From Streptomyces spinoverrucosus (lineage in GTDB: Bacteria > Actinomycetota > Actinomycetes > Streptomycetales > Streptomycetaceae), in assembly GCF_006539505.1 (NCBI RefSeq), contig NZ_BJND01000062.1, positions 1 through 54,796 of the forward strand: DNA of 54,796 nt, written 5' to 3'. The notes below the pieces were generated by a model. The model ran no database searches. It saw nothing but the letters and a program-made list of their open reading frames with translations, and had not been told where the DNA came from. Below, in pieces: positions 33,738-41,176 of this stretch (its first letter is position 1; each line of letters opens with the position of its first letter). The position numbers and the translations under genes were made by a program.

Positions 33738-35195
33738 ATGACCGAGCTCGTGGAACACGGACAGCTGTTCATCGGCGGGGAGTTGACCGACCCCCTGGGC
33801 AAGGACGTCATCGAGGTGGTCTCGCCGCACACCGAGGAGGTCATCGGGCGCGTGCCGCACGCGTCCGCGCAGGACGTGGACCGGGCGGTCGCGGTCGCCC
33901 GTCGGGCGTTCGACGAGGGGCCCTGGCCGCGGATGTCCCTCGACGAGCGGATCGAGGTCGTCGGGCGGATCAAGGACGGGATCGCCGCCCGGCACGAGGA
34001 GATCGCCCGGGTGATCTCGTCGGAGAACGGATCGCCGTACTCCTGGAGCGTCCTCGCGCAGGCGCTCGGCGCGATGATGGTCTGGGACGCGGCGATCAGG
34101 GTCGCGCGGGACTTCCGTTACGAGGAGCCGCGCGACGGCGTGCTCGGGCGGATCCTCGTGCGGCGCGAGCCGGTCGGGGTCGTCGCGGCCGTCGTGCCCT
34201 GGAACGTCCCGCAGTTCGTGGCCGCCGCCAAGCTCGCGCCCGCGCTGCTCACCGGCTGTTCGGTCGTGCTCAAGCCGTCGCCGGAATCGCCGCTGGACGC
34301 GTATCTGCTCGGCGAGATCGCGAGGGACGCCGGGCTGCCGGACGGCGTGCTGTCCATCCTGCCCGCCGACCGGGAGGTGAGTGAGTACCTCGTCGGGCAC
34401 CCCGGCATCGACAAGGTGTCGTTCACCGGGTCGGTGGCGGCCGGGAAGCGCGTGATGGAGGTGGCGGCACGCCATCTCACCCGCGTCACGCTGGAGTTGG
34501 GCGGCAAGTCCGCAGCCGTCGTACTGCCGGACGCGGACGTGGAGACGTCCGTCGCCGGGATCGTGCCGGCGGCCTGGATGAACAACGGGCAGGCGTGCGT
34601 GGCGCAGACGCGGATTCTGCTGCCGCGCTCGCGCTACGAGGAGTTCGCGGAGGCGTTCGCGGCGGCCGCGAGCGCGCTCGTGGTCGGCGACCCGCTGGAC
34701 CCGGCGACGCAGGTGGGGCCGCTGGTCGCGCAGCGGCAGCAGCGGCGCAACCTCGACTACATCCGCATCGGCCAGGAGGAGGGCGCGAAGATCCTCACGG
34801 GCGGCGGGCGCCCGGCGGGCCTGGAGCGCGGCTGGTACGTCGAACCGACCCTCTTCGGCGACGTCGACAACTCGATGCGGATCGCCCGCGAGGAAATCTT
34901 CGGCCCGGTGATCTGCCTGCTGCCGTACGGCGACGAGGCCGAGGCCGTGAAGATCGCCAACGACTCCGAGTACGGGCTGAGCGGCAGCGTGTGGACGGCC
35001 GACGTCGAGCGCGGCATCGAGGTGGCGCGGCAAGTCCGTACCGGTACGTACTCGGTGAACACCTTCAGCCTGGACATGCTGGGCCCGTTCGGCGGCTACA
35101 AGAACTCGGGTCTGGGGCGGGAGTTCGGCCCGGAGGGCTACGGCGAGTACCTGGAGCACAAGATGATCCATCTGCCCGCCGGTTGGGAGGGCTGA
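33738..35195 (+). CDS. NAD(P)-dependent aldehyde dehydrogenase
   Basis: 485 residues, full length. VVPWNVPQFVAAAKLAPALL and VLKPSPESPL line the cofactor site, FTGSVAAGKRVM is the glycine motif, LELGGKSA carries the general-base Glu, and NNGQACVAQTR the catalytic Cys. GPFGGYKNSGLGREFGPEG is the usual C-terminal motif. It oxidises an aldehyde to an acid. The ferredoxin gene begins seven bases after its stop, so the two form an operon. Given the neighbouring KstR homologue, it may oxidise a sterol side-chain or terpenoid aldehyde (inference). Confidence 0.93.
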   Translation: MTELVEHGQLFIGGELTDPLGKDVIEVVSPHTEEVIGRVPHASAQDVDRAVAVARRAFDEGPWPRMSLDERIEVVGRIKDGIAARHEEIARVISSENGSPYSWSVLAQALGAMMVWDAAIRVARDFRYEEPRDGVLGRILVRREPVGVVAAVVPWNVPQFVAAAKLAPALLTGCSVVLKPSPESPLDAYLLGEIARDAGLPDGVLSILPADREVSEYLVGHPGIDKVSFTGSVAAGKRVMEVAARHLTRVTLELGGKSAAVVLPDADVETSVAGIVPAAWMNNGQACVAQTRILLPRSRYEEFAEAFAAAASALVVGDPLDPATQVGPLVAQRQQRRNLDYIRIGQEEGAKILTGGGRPAGLERGWYVEPTLFGDVDNSMRIAREEIFGPVICLLPYGDEAEAVKIANDSEYGLSGSVWTADVERGIEVARQVRTGTYSVNTFSLDMLGPFGGYKNSGLGREFGPEGYGEYLEHKMIHLPAGWEG

Positions 35196-35201
35196 GGGGC
35201 C

Positions 35202-35435
35202 ATGGGTGATCGCTGGCAGGTCCAGGTCGACCGCTCCCTGTGCATCGGCTCCGCCCAGTGCGTCCACCGGGCCCCGGACGCCTTCCACCTCGACACGGGC
35301 CGCCAGTCCCACCCCACCGAACCGGAGACGGACGCGGGCGAACGCATCCTGGCGGCCGCCGAGAACTGCCCCGTCGAGGCGATCACGGTCACGGTGCTGG
35401 GTAGCGGGGAGGCGGTGTTTCCGCCGGAGGAGTAG
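35202..35435 (+). CDS. ferredoxin (3Fe-4S type), probable P450 redox partner
   Basis: 77 residues. The cluster motif is LCIGSAQC (Cys-x5-Cys), with the last ligand in AENCPVEAI; the missing middle cysteine is typical of 3Fe-4S ferredoxins that serve actinobacterial P450s. The opening WQVQVDRSLCIGSAQCV is family-typical. Co-transcribed with the aldehyde dehydrogenase. No P450 is adjacent; the nearest is the CYP125-like enzyme at 16853, and both may be in the same regulon. Confidence 0.93.
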   Translation: MGDRWQVQVDRSLCIGSAQCVHRAPDAFHLDTGRQSHPTEPETDAGERILAAAENCPVEAITVTVLGSGEAVFPPEE

Positions 35436-35489
35436 GTAGGAGGAGTAGGTAGTAGGTAGGGGCGGACGGGGCCCTGGGGGCGTGGCGGG

Positions 35490-35810
35490 TCAGGCTTCGG
35501 GGGGTCGGTAGTTCACCTTCTGCCGGGCCGCCTCGTCGATCTCGTCAGCCGTCAGCAGGACGACCGTACTCGTGCGGACGCCACCGGCCGCCGAGGTGAC
35601 GAGACCCAGGGCCGCGGCGGAGGTGTTGCCCGGCAGTTCCGCCGTGATGAAGACGTCGTCGTCGCCGAAGGCCCAGTAGACCGATTCGAGCCGGCCCCCG
35701 ATGTCCTGGACCGTCCGCTCGATGACCGCACGCCGTGCGGTGGCGCCTTCCTTGAGCAGGCCCTGAAGGCCGTTCACGGTCAGCCTGACCTTGAAGAGGT
35801 ACATCGGCAT
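35490..35810 (-). CDS. GYD-domain protein
   Basis: 106 residues, the full length of this small ferredoxin-like-fold family. MYLFKVRLTVNGLQGLLKEG and LESVYWAFGDDDVFITAELP carry the G-x-D pattern that names it (here FGDDD), and TSAAGGVRTSTVVLLTADE follows. The biochemical role of the family is unknown. ATG 35810 is preceded by GGAGG at nine bases. It converges on the ferredoxin gene. Confidence 0.87.
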   Translation of the reverse strand: MPMYLFKVRLTVNGLQGLLKEGATARRAVIERTVQDIGGRLESVYWAFGDDDVFITAELPGNTSAAALGLVTSAAGGVRTSTVVLLTADEIDEAARQKVNYRPPEA

Positions 35811-35950
35811 CGGGACTCGCCTCCACACGTGTCACAAAAGGTGCTTTTCGTCTCTCATCCTCCTGCTGTTTCGCACGCTCGTCGCGGCGGCCGGTGTGGC
35901 TGCGGGGCCGCCGGGACATTTTGGTAAAAATCAGCGCCTAGGGGGTGTTC

Positions 35951-35979
35951 TTCACGGGCAGGTGTTCTAGTCTGATAAC
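35951..35979 (+). promoter_or_regulatory. putative promoter of the TPP riboswitch transcript
   Basis: TTCACG (35951-35956) and GATAAC (35974-35979) are separated by exactly 17 bases, upstream of the TPP aptamer on the same strand. The spacer contains GTGTTCTAG, half of the KstR-type operators in this window. Activity is untested. Confidence 0.45.
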
Positions 35980-36027
35980 AGGCCTACGAGGCGAGTGAGG
36001 GAGTTCGACCGGAGTAGCCGACTCTGG

Positions 36028-36169
36028 CGAGAGGCTTCGGCTTCCGCTGGTGCCGACGTCGACGGTCGGGCTGAGAGGCCCGAAGGTTATAGGACCGAAA
36101 GGTCTTATGACTGGAAGGCGACCCCCAGCCACCTGATCCGGGCAATACCGGCGAAGGGAACCCGTCTCG
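36028..36169 (+). promoter_or_regulatory. TPP (thiamine pyrophosphate) riboswitch without a downstream thiamine gene
   Basis: Conserved blocks are in order: GCTGG-TGC (36046-36053), hairpin CCGAC/GTCGG, GCTGAGA (36070-36076), an extra GNRA hairpin AGGACC-GAAA-GGTCTT (36091-36106), CCAGC (36125-36129), ACCTGATC (36131-36138), a CCGG/CCGG loop, and GCGAAGGGAA (36151-36160). GCTGG pairs with CCAGC, and CGAGA (36028-36032) pairs with TCTCG (36165-36169) as the closing stem. This is a complete THI aptamer. On its strand the next sequence is the 3' end of kstR in antisense. Confidence 0.9.
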
Positions 36170-36192
36170 TAGGTCGCTTCTGTGTGTCCGGG

Positions 36193-36834
36193 TCACTTAT
36201 GTGCGTCGGGCGCCGTCAGGTCGATCAACCGGCACACCGTCTCGATGTCGATCTTGACCTGGGCGATGGAGGCGCGGCCCGAGAGCCAGGTGATCAGCGC
36301 CGAGTGCCAGGTGTGCTCGATGACGCGGACGGCGGAGAGCTGGGCGGGCGTGGGGTCGTCCAGGCCCATGGCGTCCAGGATGATCGCCGTGGTCTGCCGG
36401 GAGACCTGGTCCACCTCGGGGCTCACGCTGCGGTCCGCGAAGGTGAGGGCGCGGACCATCGCGTCGGCCAGGTGCGGCTCGCGCTGCAGGGCGCGGAAGG
36501 CGCGCATCAGCGTCTCGGCGACCCGCTCCGCCGACGTCTCGCCCGTCGGGGGCTTCTTGCGCAGTGTGCCGTGCATGTGCTCCAGCTGGTCCTGCATGGT
36601 GGCGACCAGTAGATGGATCTTGGACGGGAAGTAGCGGTAGAGGGTGCCGAGGGCGACCTGCGAGGACTCCGCGACCTCCCGCATCTGCACCGCGTCGAAA
36701 CCGCCCCGGCTGGCCAGTTGCGCGCTCGCCCGCAGGATGCGGCGCCGGCGCGCCTCCTGCCGTTCGGTGAGGGGCGGCGTGGCGGGGGTGGCGGGTCGCG
36801 CGCTACTGGCTTCCGCCTTGGCTTCCGCTGGCAT
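36193..36834 (-). CDS. kstR: TetR-family regulator, KstR-like
   Basis: 213 residues. The helix-turn-helix GGFDAVQMREVAESSQVALGTLYRYFPSKIHLLV closely follows mycobacterial KstR (GGYEAVQMRAVAD..., VGTLYRYFPSK). The ligand-binding domain keeps KstR-like stretches (REPHLADAMVRALTFAD, VSPEVDQVSRQ, WLSGRASIAQV). KstR represses sterol-degradation genes and is released by a sterol-CoA intermediate. A KstR box lies in its own upstream region, suggesting autoregulation. ATG 36834 was chosen as the start just before the disordered N-terminus; 36882 and GTG 36942 are alternatives. Its 3' end faces the TPP riboswitch. Confidence 0.82.
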   Translation of the reverse strand: MPAEAKAEASSARPATPATPPLTERQEARRRRILRASAQLASRGGFDAVQMREVAESSQVALGTLYRYFPSKIHLLVATMQDQLEHMHGTLRKKPPTGETSAERVAETLMRAFRALQREPHLADAMVRALTFADRSVSPEVDQVSRQTTAIILDAMGLDDPTPAQLSAVRVIEHTWHSALITWLSGRASIAQVKIDIETVCRLIDLTAPDAHK

Positions 36835-36997
36835 GAGGTCCCGTTTCGTGACAGTCCGTGAGGGCGTGCGATCAGACAGCATGGCAGGCCCGGGCCGCCG
36901 CCGCGTGCCCCGGCGTGCCGTGGCGTGAATCACCTGATCCACTGCTCACAGCGGGCCTACCTGCCGGTAGATTCAGAGCCTCTTGAACGATCAAGTC

Positions 36998-37011
36998 TGT
37001 AACTTGTTCTA
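36998..37011. promoter_or_regulatory. KstR box between kstR and the glycosyltransferase operon
   Basis: TGTAACTTGTTCTA matches TnnAACnnGTTnnA at every fixed position, and the flanks extend the symmetry (TCT ... AGA). It lies between the divergent kstR gene and the glycosyltransferase operon, so it may control both. Confidence 0.8.
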
Positions 37012-37065
37012 GATTAGCGTCCCGGCGTAATGTCGCGGGACAGTGCAGGGAGAAGGGGGCCCAGA

Positions 37066-38808
37066 GTGACCGCTGAGGCCAGTCAGGCGGGCCCCCCGGC
37101 GGGACCCGCGGCCGACGGCTTGCGACCGCTCCGTATCGCGCTCCTCACGTACAAGGGAAACCCGTTCTGCGGCGGCCAGGGCGTCTACGTCCGGCACCTC
37201 TCCCGCGAACTCGCCCGTCTCGGCCACCACGTCGAGGTCATCGGCGCACAGCCCTATCCCGTCCTCGACGAGGGTTACGACGGCCTCAGCCTCACCGAAC
37301 TGCCCAGCCTCGACCTGTACCGCCAGCCCGACCCCTTTCGCACGCCCGGGCGCGACGAGTACCGGGACTGGATCGACGCCCTCGAAGTCGCGACCATGTG
37401 GACCGGCGGCTTCCCCGAGCCGCTGACCTTCTCCCTGCGGGCGCGCCGCCATCTGCGCGCCCGACGCGGCGACTTCGACGTCGTGCACGACAACCAGACG
37501 CTCGGGTACGGGCTCTTGGGAGACGTCGGTGCGCCCCTGGTGACGACCATCCACCATCCCATCACCGTGGACCGGCAGTTGGAGCTGGACGCGGCGGAGG
37601 GCTGGCAGCGGCGGTTCTCCGTGAAGCGGTGGTACGGCTTCACGCGCATGCAGAAGCGGGTGGCGCGGCGCCTGCCGTCCGTGCTCACCGTCTCCGGTAC
37701 GTCACGGCAGGAGATCGTCGACCATCTCGGCGTCCGCCCGGACCGCATCCACGTCGTGCACGTCGGCGCCGACACCGACCTGTTCTCGCCCGACCCGGCC
37801 GTGCCGCAGGTGCCGGGGCGAATCGTTACGACGTCCAGCGCGGACGTGCCGCTGAAGGGGCTGGTCTTCCTCGTCGAGGCGCTGGCGAAGGTGCGCACCG
37901 AGCATCCCGACGCCCACCTCGTCGTCGTGGGGAAGCGGCCCACGGAGGGGCCGGTGGCGCAGGCCGTGCAGCGGTACGGGCTCGAAGGCGCCGTCGAGTT
38001 CGTCAAGGGCATCTCCGACGCCGAGCTCGTCGACCTGGTGCGGTCGGCGCAGGTGGCGTGCGTGCCGTCGCTCTACGAGGGCTTCTCGCTGCCGGCGGCG
38101 GAGGCGATGGCCACGGGCACGCCGCTGGTCGCCACGACCGGCGGGGCGATTCCCGAAGTGGCCGGGCGGGACGGGGAGACCTGCCTCGCGGTGCCGCCGG
38201 GCGACGCGGGCGCGCTGGCCGCCGGGCTGGGCCGACTCCTGGGCGACGCGGATTTGCGCACCCGCCTCGGCACGGCCGGACGCGAGCGGGTCCTACGGCA
38301 CTTCACCTGGGCACGCGCCGCGGAGGGCACGGCGGCGCGGTACCGGGAGGAGATCGCCCGGTCCGCGGGTCCGGAGCGACGGAGCGCTGCGGGTTCGGAG
38401 CAGCGTCGCGTGGCGGGCCCGGAACGACGCCGCCTTGCGGCCCGCCTCGACCGCCCCGCGCTCCAGACGCCCGGCCACTCCCCGGCCGCTCTGGACCAGG
38501 TGCCGAGCCCCGGCTCCGAGCGCTCCGCGGGTCCGCGGCCCGGCGTCGATCGCACTGTGGCCCTCAGCCGTCCCGCCCTCGACCGCCCCGCGGCCCCAAG
38601 TCTCGGCCCCCTTGCCGAAGAGGCGACAGCAGGCGGGGTCTCGCAAGCGGTCACGGTGAGCGGCAAGTCCAGCGGCTCCCCGGCGGAAGGCGCCACGGCC
38701 GGAGCCCCCGGCGGCGTATCCCCGAGCCCCACACCCACCCCCGCGCCCCCCGAAGCCACCCCCACCCGTACCACCGGCGTCTACCGCGAAAGCAGGACCA
38801 CGTGCTGA
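37066..38808 (+). CDS. GT4-family glycosyltransferase with long disordered C-terminal tail
   Basis: 580 residues. Residues 1-440 form a GT-B enzyme: RIALLTYKGNPFCGGQGVYV is the glycine-rich N-terminal loop, and VACVPSLYEGFSLPAAEAMATGTPLVATTGG contains the E-x7-E donor-site motif. Residues about 440-580 are low-complexity, rich in Pro, Ala, Arg and Ser, with repeats such as SAGPERRSAAGSEQ and VAGPERRRL, not needed for GT-B activity. GTG 37066 has AAGGGGG upstream; ATG 37030 is an alternative. It heads an operon with a methyltransferase and a toroid protein and is divergent from kstR. Acceptor unknown. Confidence 0.9.
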   Translation: MTAEASQAGPPAGPAADGLRPLRIALLTYKGNPFCGGQGVYVRHLSRELARLGHHVEVIGAQPYPVLDEGYDGLSLTELPSLDLYRQPDPFRTPGRDEYRDWIDALEVATMWTGGFPEPLTFSLRARRHLRARRGDFDVVHDNQTLGYGLLGDVGAPLVTTIHHPITVDRQLELDAAEGWQRRFSVKRWYGFTRMQKRVARRLPSVLTVSGTSRQEIVDHLGVRPDRIHVVHVGADTDLFSPDPAVPQVPGRIVTTSSADVPLKGLVFLVEALAKVRTEHPDAHLVVVGKRPTEGPVAQAVQRYGLEGAVEFVKGISDAELVDLVRSAQVACVPSLYEGFSLPAAEAMATGTPLVATTGGAIPEVAGRDGETCLAVPPGDAGALAAGLGRLLGDADLRTRLGTAGRERVLRHFTWARAAEGTAARYREEIARSAGPERRSAAGSEQRRVAGPERRRLAARLDRPALQTPGHSPAALDQVPSPGSERSAGPRPGVDRTVALSRPALDRPAAPSLGPLAEEATAGGVSQAVTVSGKSSGSPAEGATAGAPGGVSPSPTPTPAPPEATPTRTTGVYRESRTTC

Positions 38809-39548
38809 CCGTCGACTTCTCCCGGTTCCCGCTCGCCCCGGGCGACCGTGTGCTGGACCTCGGCTGTGGTGCCGGGCGGCACGCGTTCGAGTGTTACCGG
38901 CGGGGTGCGCAGGTCGTGGCGCTCGACCGGAACGGGGAGGAGATCCGCGAGGTCGCCACGTGGTTCGCGGCGATGAAGGAGGCGGGCGAGGCGCCCGAGG
39001 GCGCCACCGCGACCGCCATGGAGGGCGACGCCCTCGCGCTGCCCTTTCCCGACGAGTCCTTCGACGTCGTCATCATCTCCGAGGTGATGGAGCACATCCC
39101 GGACGACAAGGGCGTCCTCGCCGAGATGGTGCGGGTGCTGAAGCCGGGTGGGCGGATCGCGATCACGGTCCCGCGGTACGGGCCCGAGAAGGTCTGCTGG
39201 GCCCTCTCCGACGCCTACCACGAGGTCGAGGGCGGGCACATCCGCATCTACAAGGCCGACGAGCTGCTGGCGAAGATACGCGAGGCGGGGCTCAAGCCGT
39301 ACGGCACGCACCACGCGCACGCCCTGCACTCCCCGTACTGGTGGCTGAAGTGCGCGTTCGGCGTCGACAACGACAAGGCGCTGCCGGTGCGGGCGTACCA
39401 CAAGCTGCTCGTCTGGGACATCATGAAGAAGCCCCTCGCGACCCGCGTCGCCGAGCAGGCGCTGAACCCGCTGATCGGCAAGAGCTTCGTGGCGTACGCG
39501 ACCAAGCCCCACCTCCCGCGCGTCGCCGAGGAGGCGGCCGTCAAGTGA
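38802..39548 (+). CDS. class I SAM-dependent methyltransferase
   Basis: 248 residues. Motif I VLDLGCGAGRHAFECYRRGA, motif II VVALDRNGEEI, and MEGDALALPFPDESFDVVIISEVMEHI identify the UbiE/MenG-like group. MVRVLKPGGRIAITVP is post-motif III. The C-terminal half includes PYWWLKCAFGVDNDKALPVR. It methylates an unknown product, probably the glycosylated molecule made by the upstream enzyme. GTG 38802 overlaps the glycosyltransferase stop by seven bases, so translation is coupled. Confidence 0.9.
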   Translation: MLTVDFSRFPLAPGDRVLDLGCGAGRHAFECYRRGAQVVALDRNGEEIREVATWFAAMKEAGEAPEGATATAMEGDALALPFPDESFDVVIISEVMEHIPDDKGVLAEMVRVLKPGGRIAITVPRYGPEKVCWALSDAYHEVEGGHIRIYKADELLAKIREAGLKPYGTHHAHALHSPYWWLKCAFGVDNDKALPVRAYHKLLVWDIMKKPLATRVAEQALNPLIGKSFVAYATKPHLPRVAEEAAVK

Positions 39549-40615
39549 CCACTCCCCGGACAGAACACCTCGTCCTGCCCGGGGTCCTCACCGCCGAGCA
39601 GGCCGCCGCGACCGTCCGCGGGATCCTCGCCGTGCAGCGGGAGGACGGGGCGATACCGTGGTTCCGCGGGCACCACCTGGACCCCTGGGACCACGTCGAG
39701 GCCGCGATGGCGCTGGACGCGGCGGGCGAACACGAGGCCGCCGAGCGGGCGTACCTGTGGCTGGCGACCCATCAGAACCCCGACGGCTCCTGGTACGCGG
39801 CCTACGCCGACGGAGCGCACGACGACGTCACCGACCGGGGCTGCGAGACCAACTTCGTCGCCTACACGGCCGTAGGCGTCTGGCACCACTACCTCTCCAC
39901 CGGCGACGACACCTTCCTCGACCGCATGTGGCCGGTCGTCCACGCGGCCATCGAGTGCGTGCTGCGGCTCCAGCAGCCCGGCGGGCAGATCGGCTGGAAG
40001 CAGCAGGAGGACGGCACGGCCGTCAGGGACGCGCTGCTCACCGGGTGCTCGTCCATCCACCACGCGCTGCGCTGCGCGCTCGCCATCGCCGAGCAGCGTG
40101 AAGAGGCGCAGCCGGACTGGGAGTTGGCGGTGGGCATGCTGCGGCATGCGATACGCCGGCACCCTGAGCGGTTCCTGGACAAGGACCGCTACTCGATGGA
40201 CTGGTACTACCCCGTGCTGGGCGGCGCGCTGACCGGTGCGGAGGCCAAGGCGCGGGTGGAGGAGGGCTGGGACCGGTTCGTCGTTCCCGGCCTCGGGGTG
40301 CGGTGCGTGGTCCCCAACCCGTGGGTAACCGGTGGGGAATCGGCCGAACTCGCCCTGGCGCTGTGGGCGATGGGCGAGTCCGACCGTGCGCTGGACATCC
40401 TGCAGTCGATCCAGCACCTGCGCGATCCGGCGACCGGCCTGTACTGGACGGGCTACGTGTTCGAGGACGACGCGATCTGGCCACGTGAGCTGACCACCTG
40501 GACGGCGGGCTCGCTGCTGCTCGCGGTCGCCGCGCTGGGGGGCCATGAGGCGACCTGCGCGGTGTTCGGCGGCGATCGCCTGCCGACGGGGCTGGACCCG
40601 GACTGCTGCGCCTGA
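39545..40615 (+). CDS. prenyltransferase-like alpha/alpha-toroid protein
   Basis: 356 residues. Repeats such as VQREDGAIPWF, LATHQNPDGSWYAAYADG and CVLRLQQPGGQIGWKQQEDG have the QxxDGSW pattern of squalene-cyclase/prenyltransferase-like toroids and some glycoside hydrolases. No DxDD or DDxxD motif is visible, so terpene cyclisation is not supported. The fold could instead act on a polysaccharide, fitting the glycosyltransferase neighbour. GTG 39545 overlaps the methyltransferase stop by four bases. Confidence 0.82.
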   Translation: MTTPRTEHLVLPGVLTAEQAAATVRGILAVQREDGAIPWFRGHHLDPWDHVEAAMALDAAGEHEAAERAYLWLATHQNPDGSWYAAYADGAHDDVTDRGCETNFVAYTAVGVWHHYLSTGDDTFLDRMWPVVHAAIECVLRLQQPGGQIGWKQQEDGTAVRDALLTGCSSIHHALRCALAIAEQREEAQPDWELAVGMLRHAIRRHPERFLDKDRYSMDWYYPVLGGALTGAEAKARVEEGWDRFVVPGLGVRCVVPNPWVTGGESAELALALWAMGESDRALDILQSIQHLRDPATGLYWTGYVFEDDAIWPRELTTWTAGSLLLAVAALGGHEATCAVFGGDRLPTGLDPDCCA

Positions 40616-40663
40616 GAACTCGGGTGGGTTCTGTTGTATGGCGGGTGCGGGTGCGGGTTCGGT

Positions 40664-40694
40664 TGTGGCTGGTCGCGCAGTTCCCCGCGCCCCT
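40664..40694. repeat. streptomycete interspersed repeat, copy C (intergenic)
   Basis: It contains the 20-base core GGTCGCGCAGTTCCCCGCGC. Its left flank GCGGGTGCGGGTT is shared with copy A. It lies between convergent genes (toroid protein and small membrane protein), the usual location for such elements. Confidence 0.92.
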
Positions 40695-40721
40695 GGGGGC
40701 GTGCAGCTCACCGGCGTTCAG

Positions 40722-41018
40722 TCAGTGCTGGCGGTGCAGGCGGCCCGCGATCGCGTGGCCGACGAACAGGTACACGACCGCCGCCAGCCCGTAGCCGGCC
40801 ACGACCCTCGCCCACGCCTCGTCGAAGGTGAACAGGTCGTGCGACCAACCCGCCAGCCAGCGGGCCGCGTCGTGCACGAACTGCACGAAGTCGTTGCCGG
40901 GGTTGGCGTCCAGCAGGTACATCAGGATCCACAGGCCCAGGATGAGGGCCATGATGTCGGCGACGATCGCTATGACCGTCCCGGCCTGGTTCGCACCGTT
41001 GCGATATCTGGGGGACAT
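40722..41018 (-). CDS. small two-helix membrane protein
   Basis: 98 residues with two predicted membrane helices (AGTVIAIVADIMALILGLWI and RVVAGYGLAAVVYLFVGHAI) separated by a soluble loop DANPGNDFVQFVHDAARWLA. No family motif beyond this is recognised; similar small proteins are common and uncharacterised in streptomycetes. It is monocistronic, converging with the toroid gene and divergent from the TTG-started envelope module. Confidence 0.78.
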   Translation of the reverse strand: MSPRYRNGANQAGTVIAIVADIMALILGLWILMYLLDANPGNDFVQFVHDAARWLAGWSHDLFTFDEAWARVVAGYGLAAVVYLFVGHAIAGRLHRQH

Positions 41019-41176
41019 GCCCTACGGGTTGCCGCGCACGCGTGGCTGAAACCCGAAAGCCGCGCGCTCACAGCAGCCACTCATTTACCCCACGTTCGGG
41101 TGGAGTTGACCACTCCGGGGAATGGTGTTCCACGGGGTCTTTGATGATCCTGCCCCCTTGAGCGGCAGGAGGGCCG

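Noticed and set aside
34118..35312. Long minus-strand frames across the aldehyde dehydrogenase and ferredoxin genes
   Set aside because: They are shadows typical of GC-rich DNA: low-complexity Arg/Ala/Pro sequences opposite genes with clear catalytic motifs.
36198..36612. Plus-strand open frame just after the TPP riboswitch as its regulated gene
   Set aside because: It is the antisense shadow of kstR, has no ribosome binding site and no recognisable domain.
39545..40615. Terpene cyclase assignment for the toroid protein
   Set aside because: The QxxDGSW-like repeats fit the fold, but no DxDD or DDxxD catalytic motif is visible.
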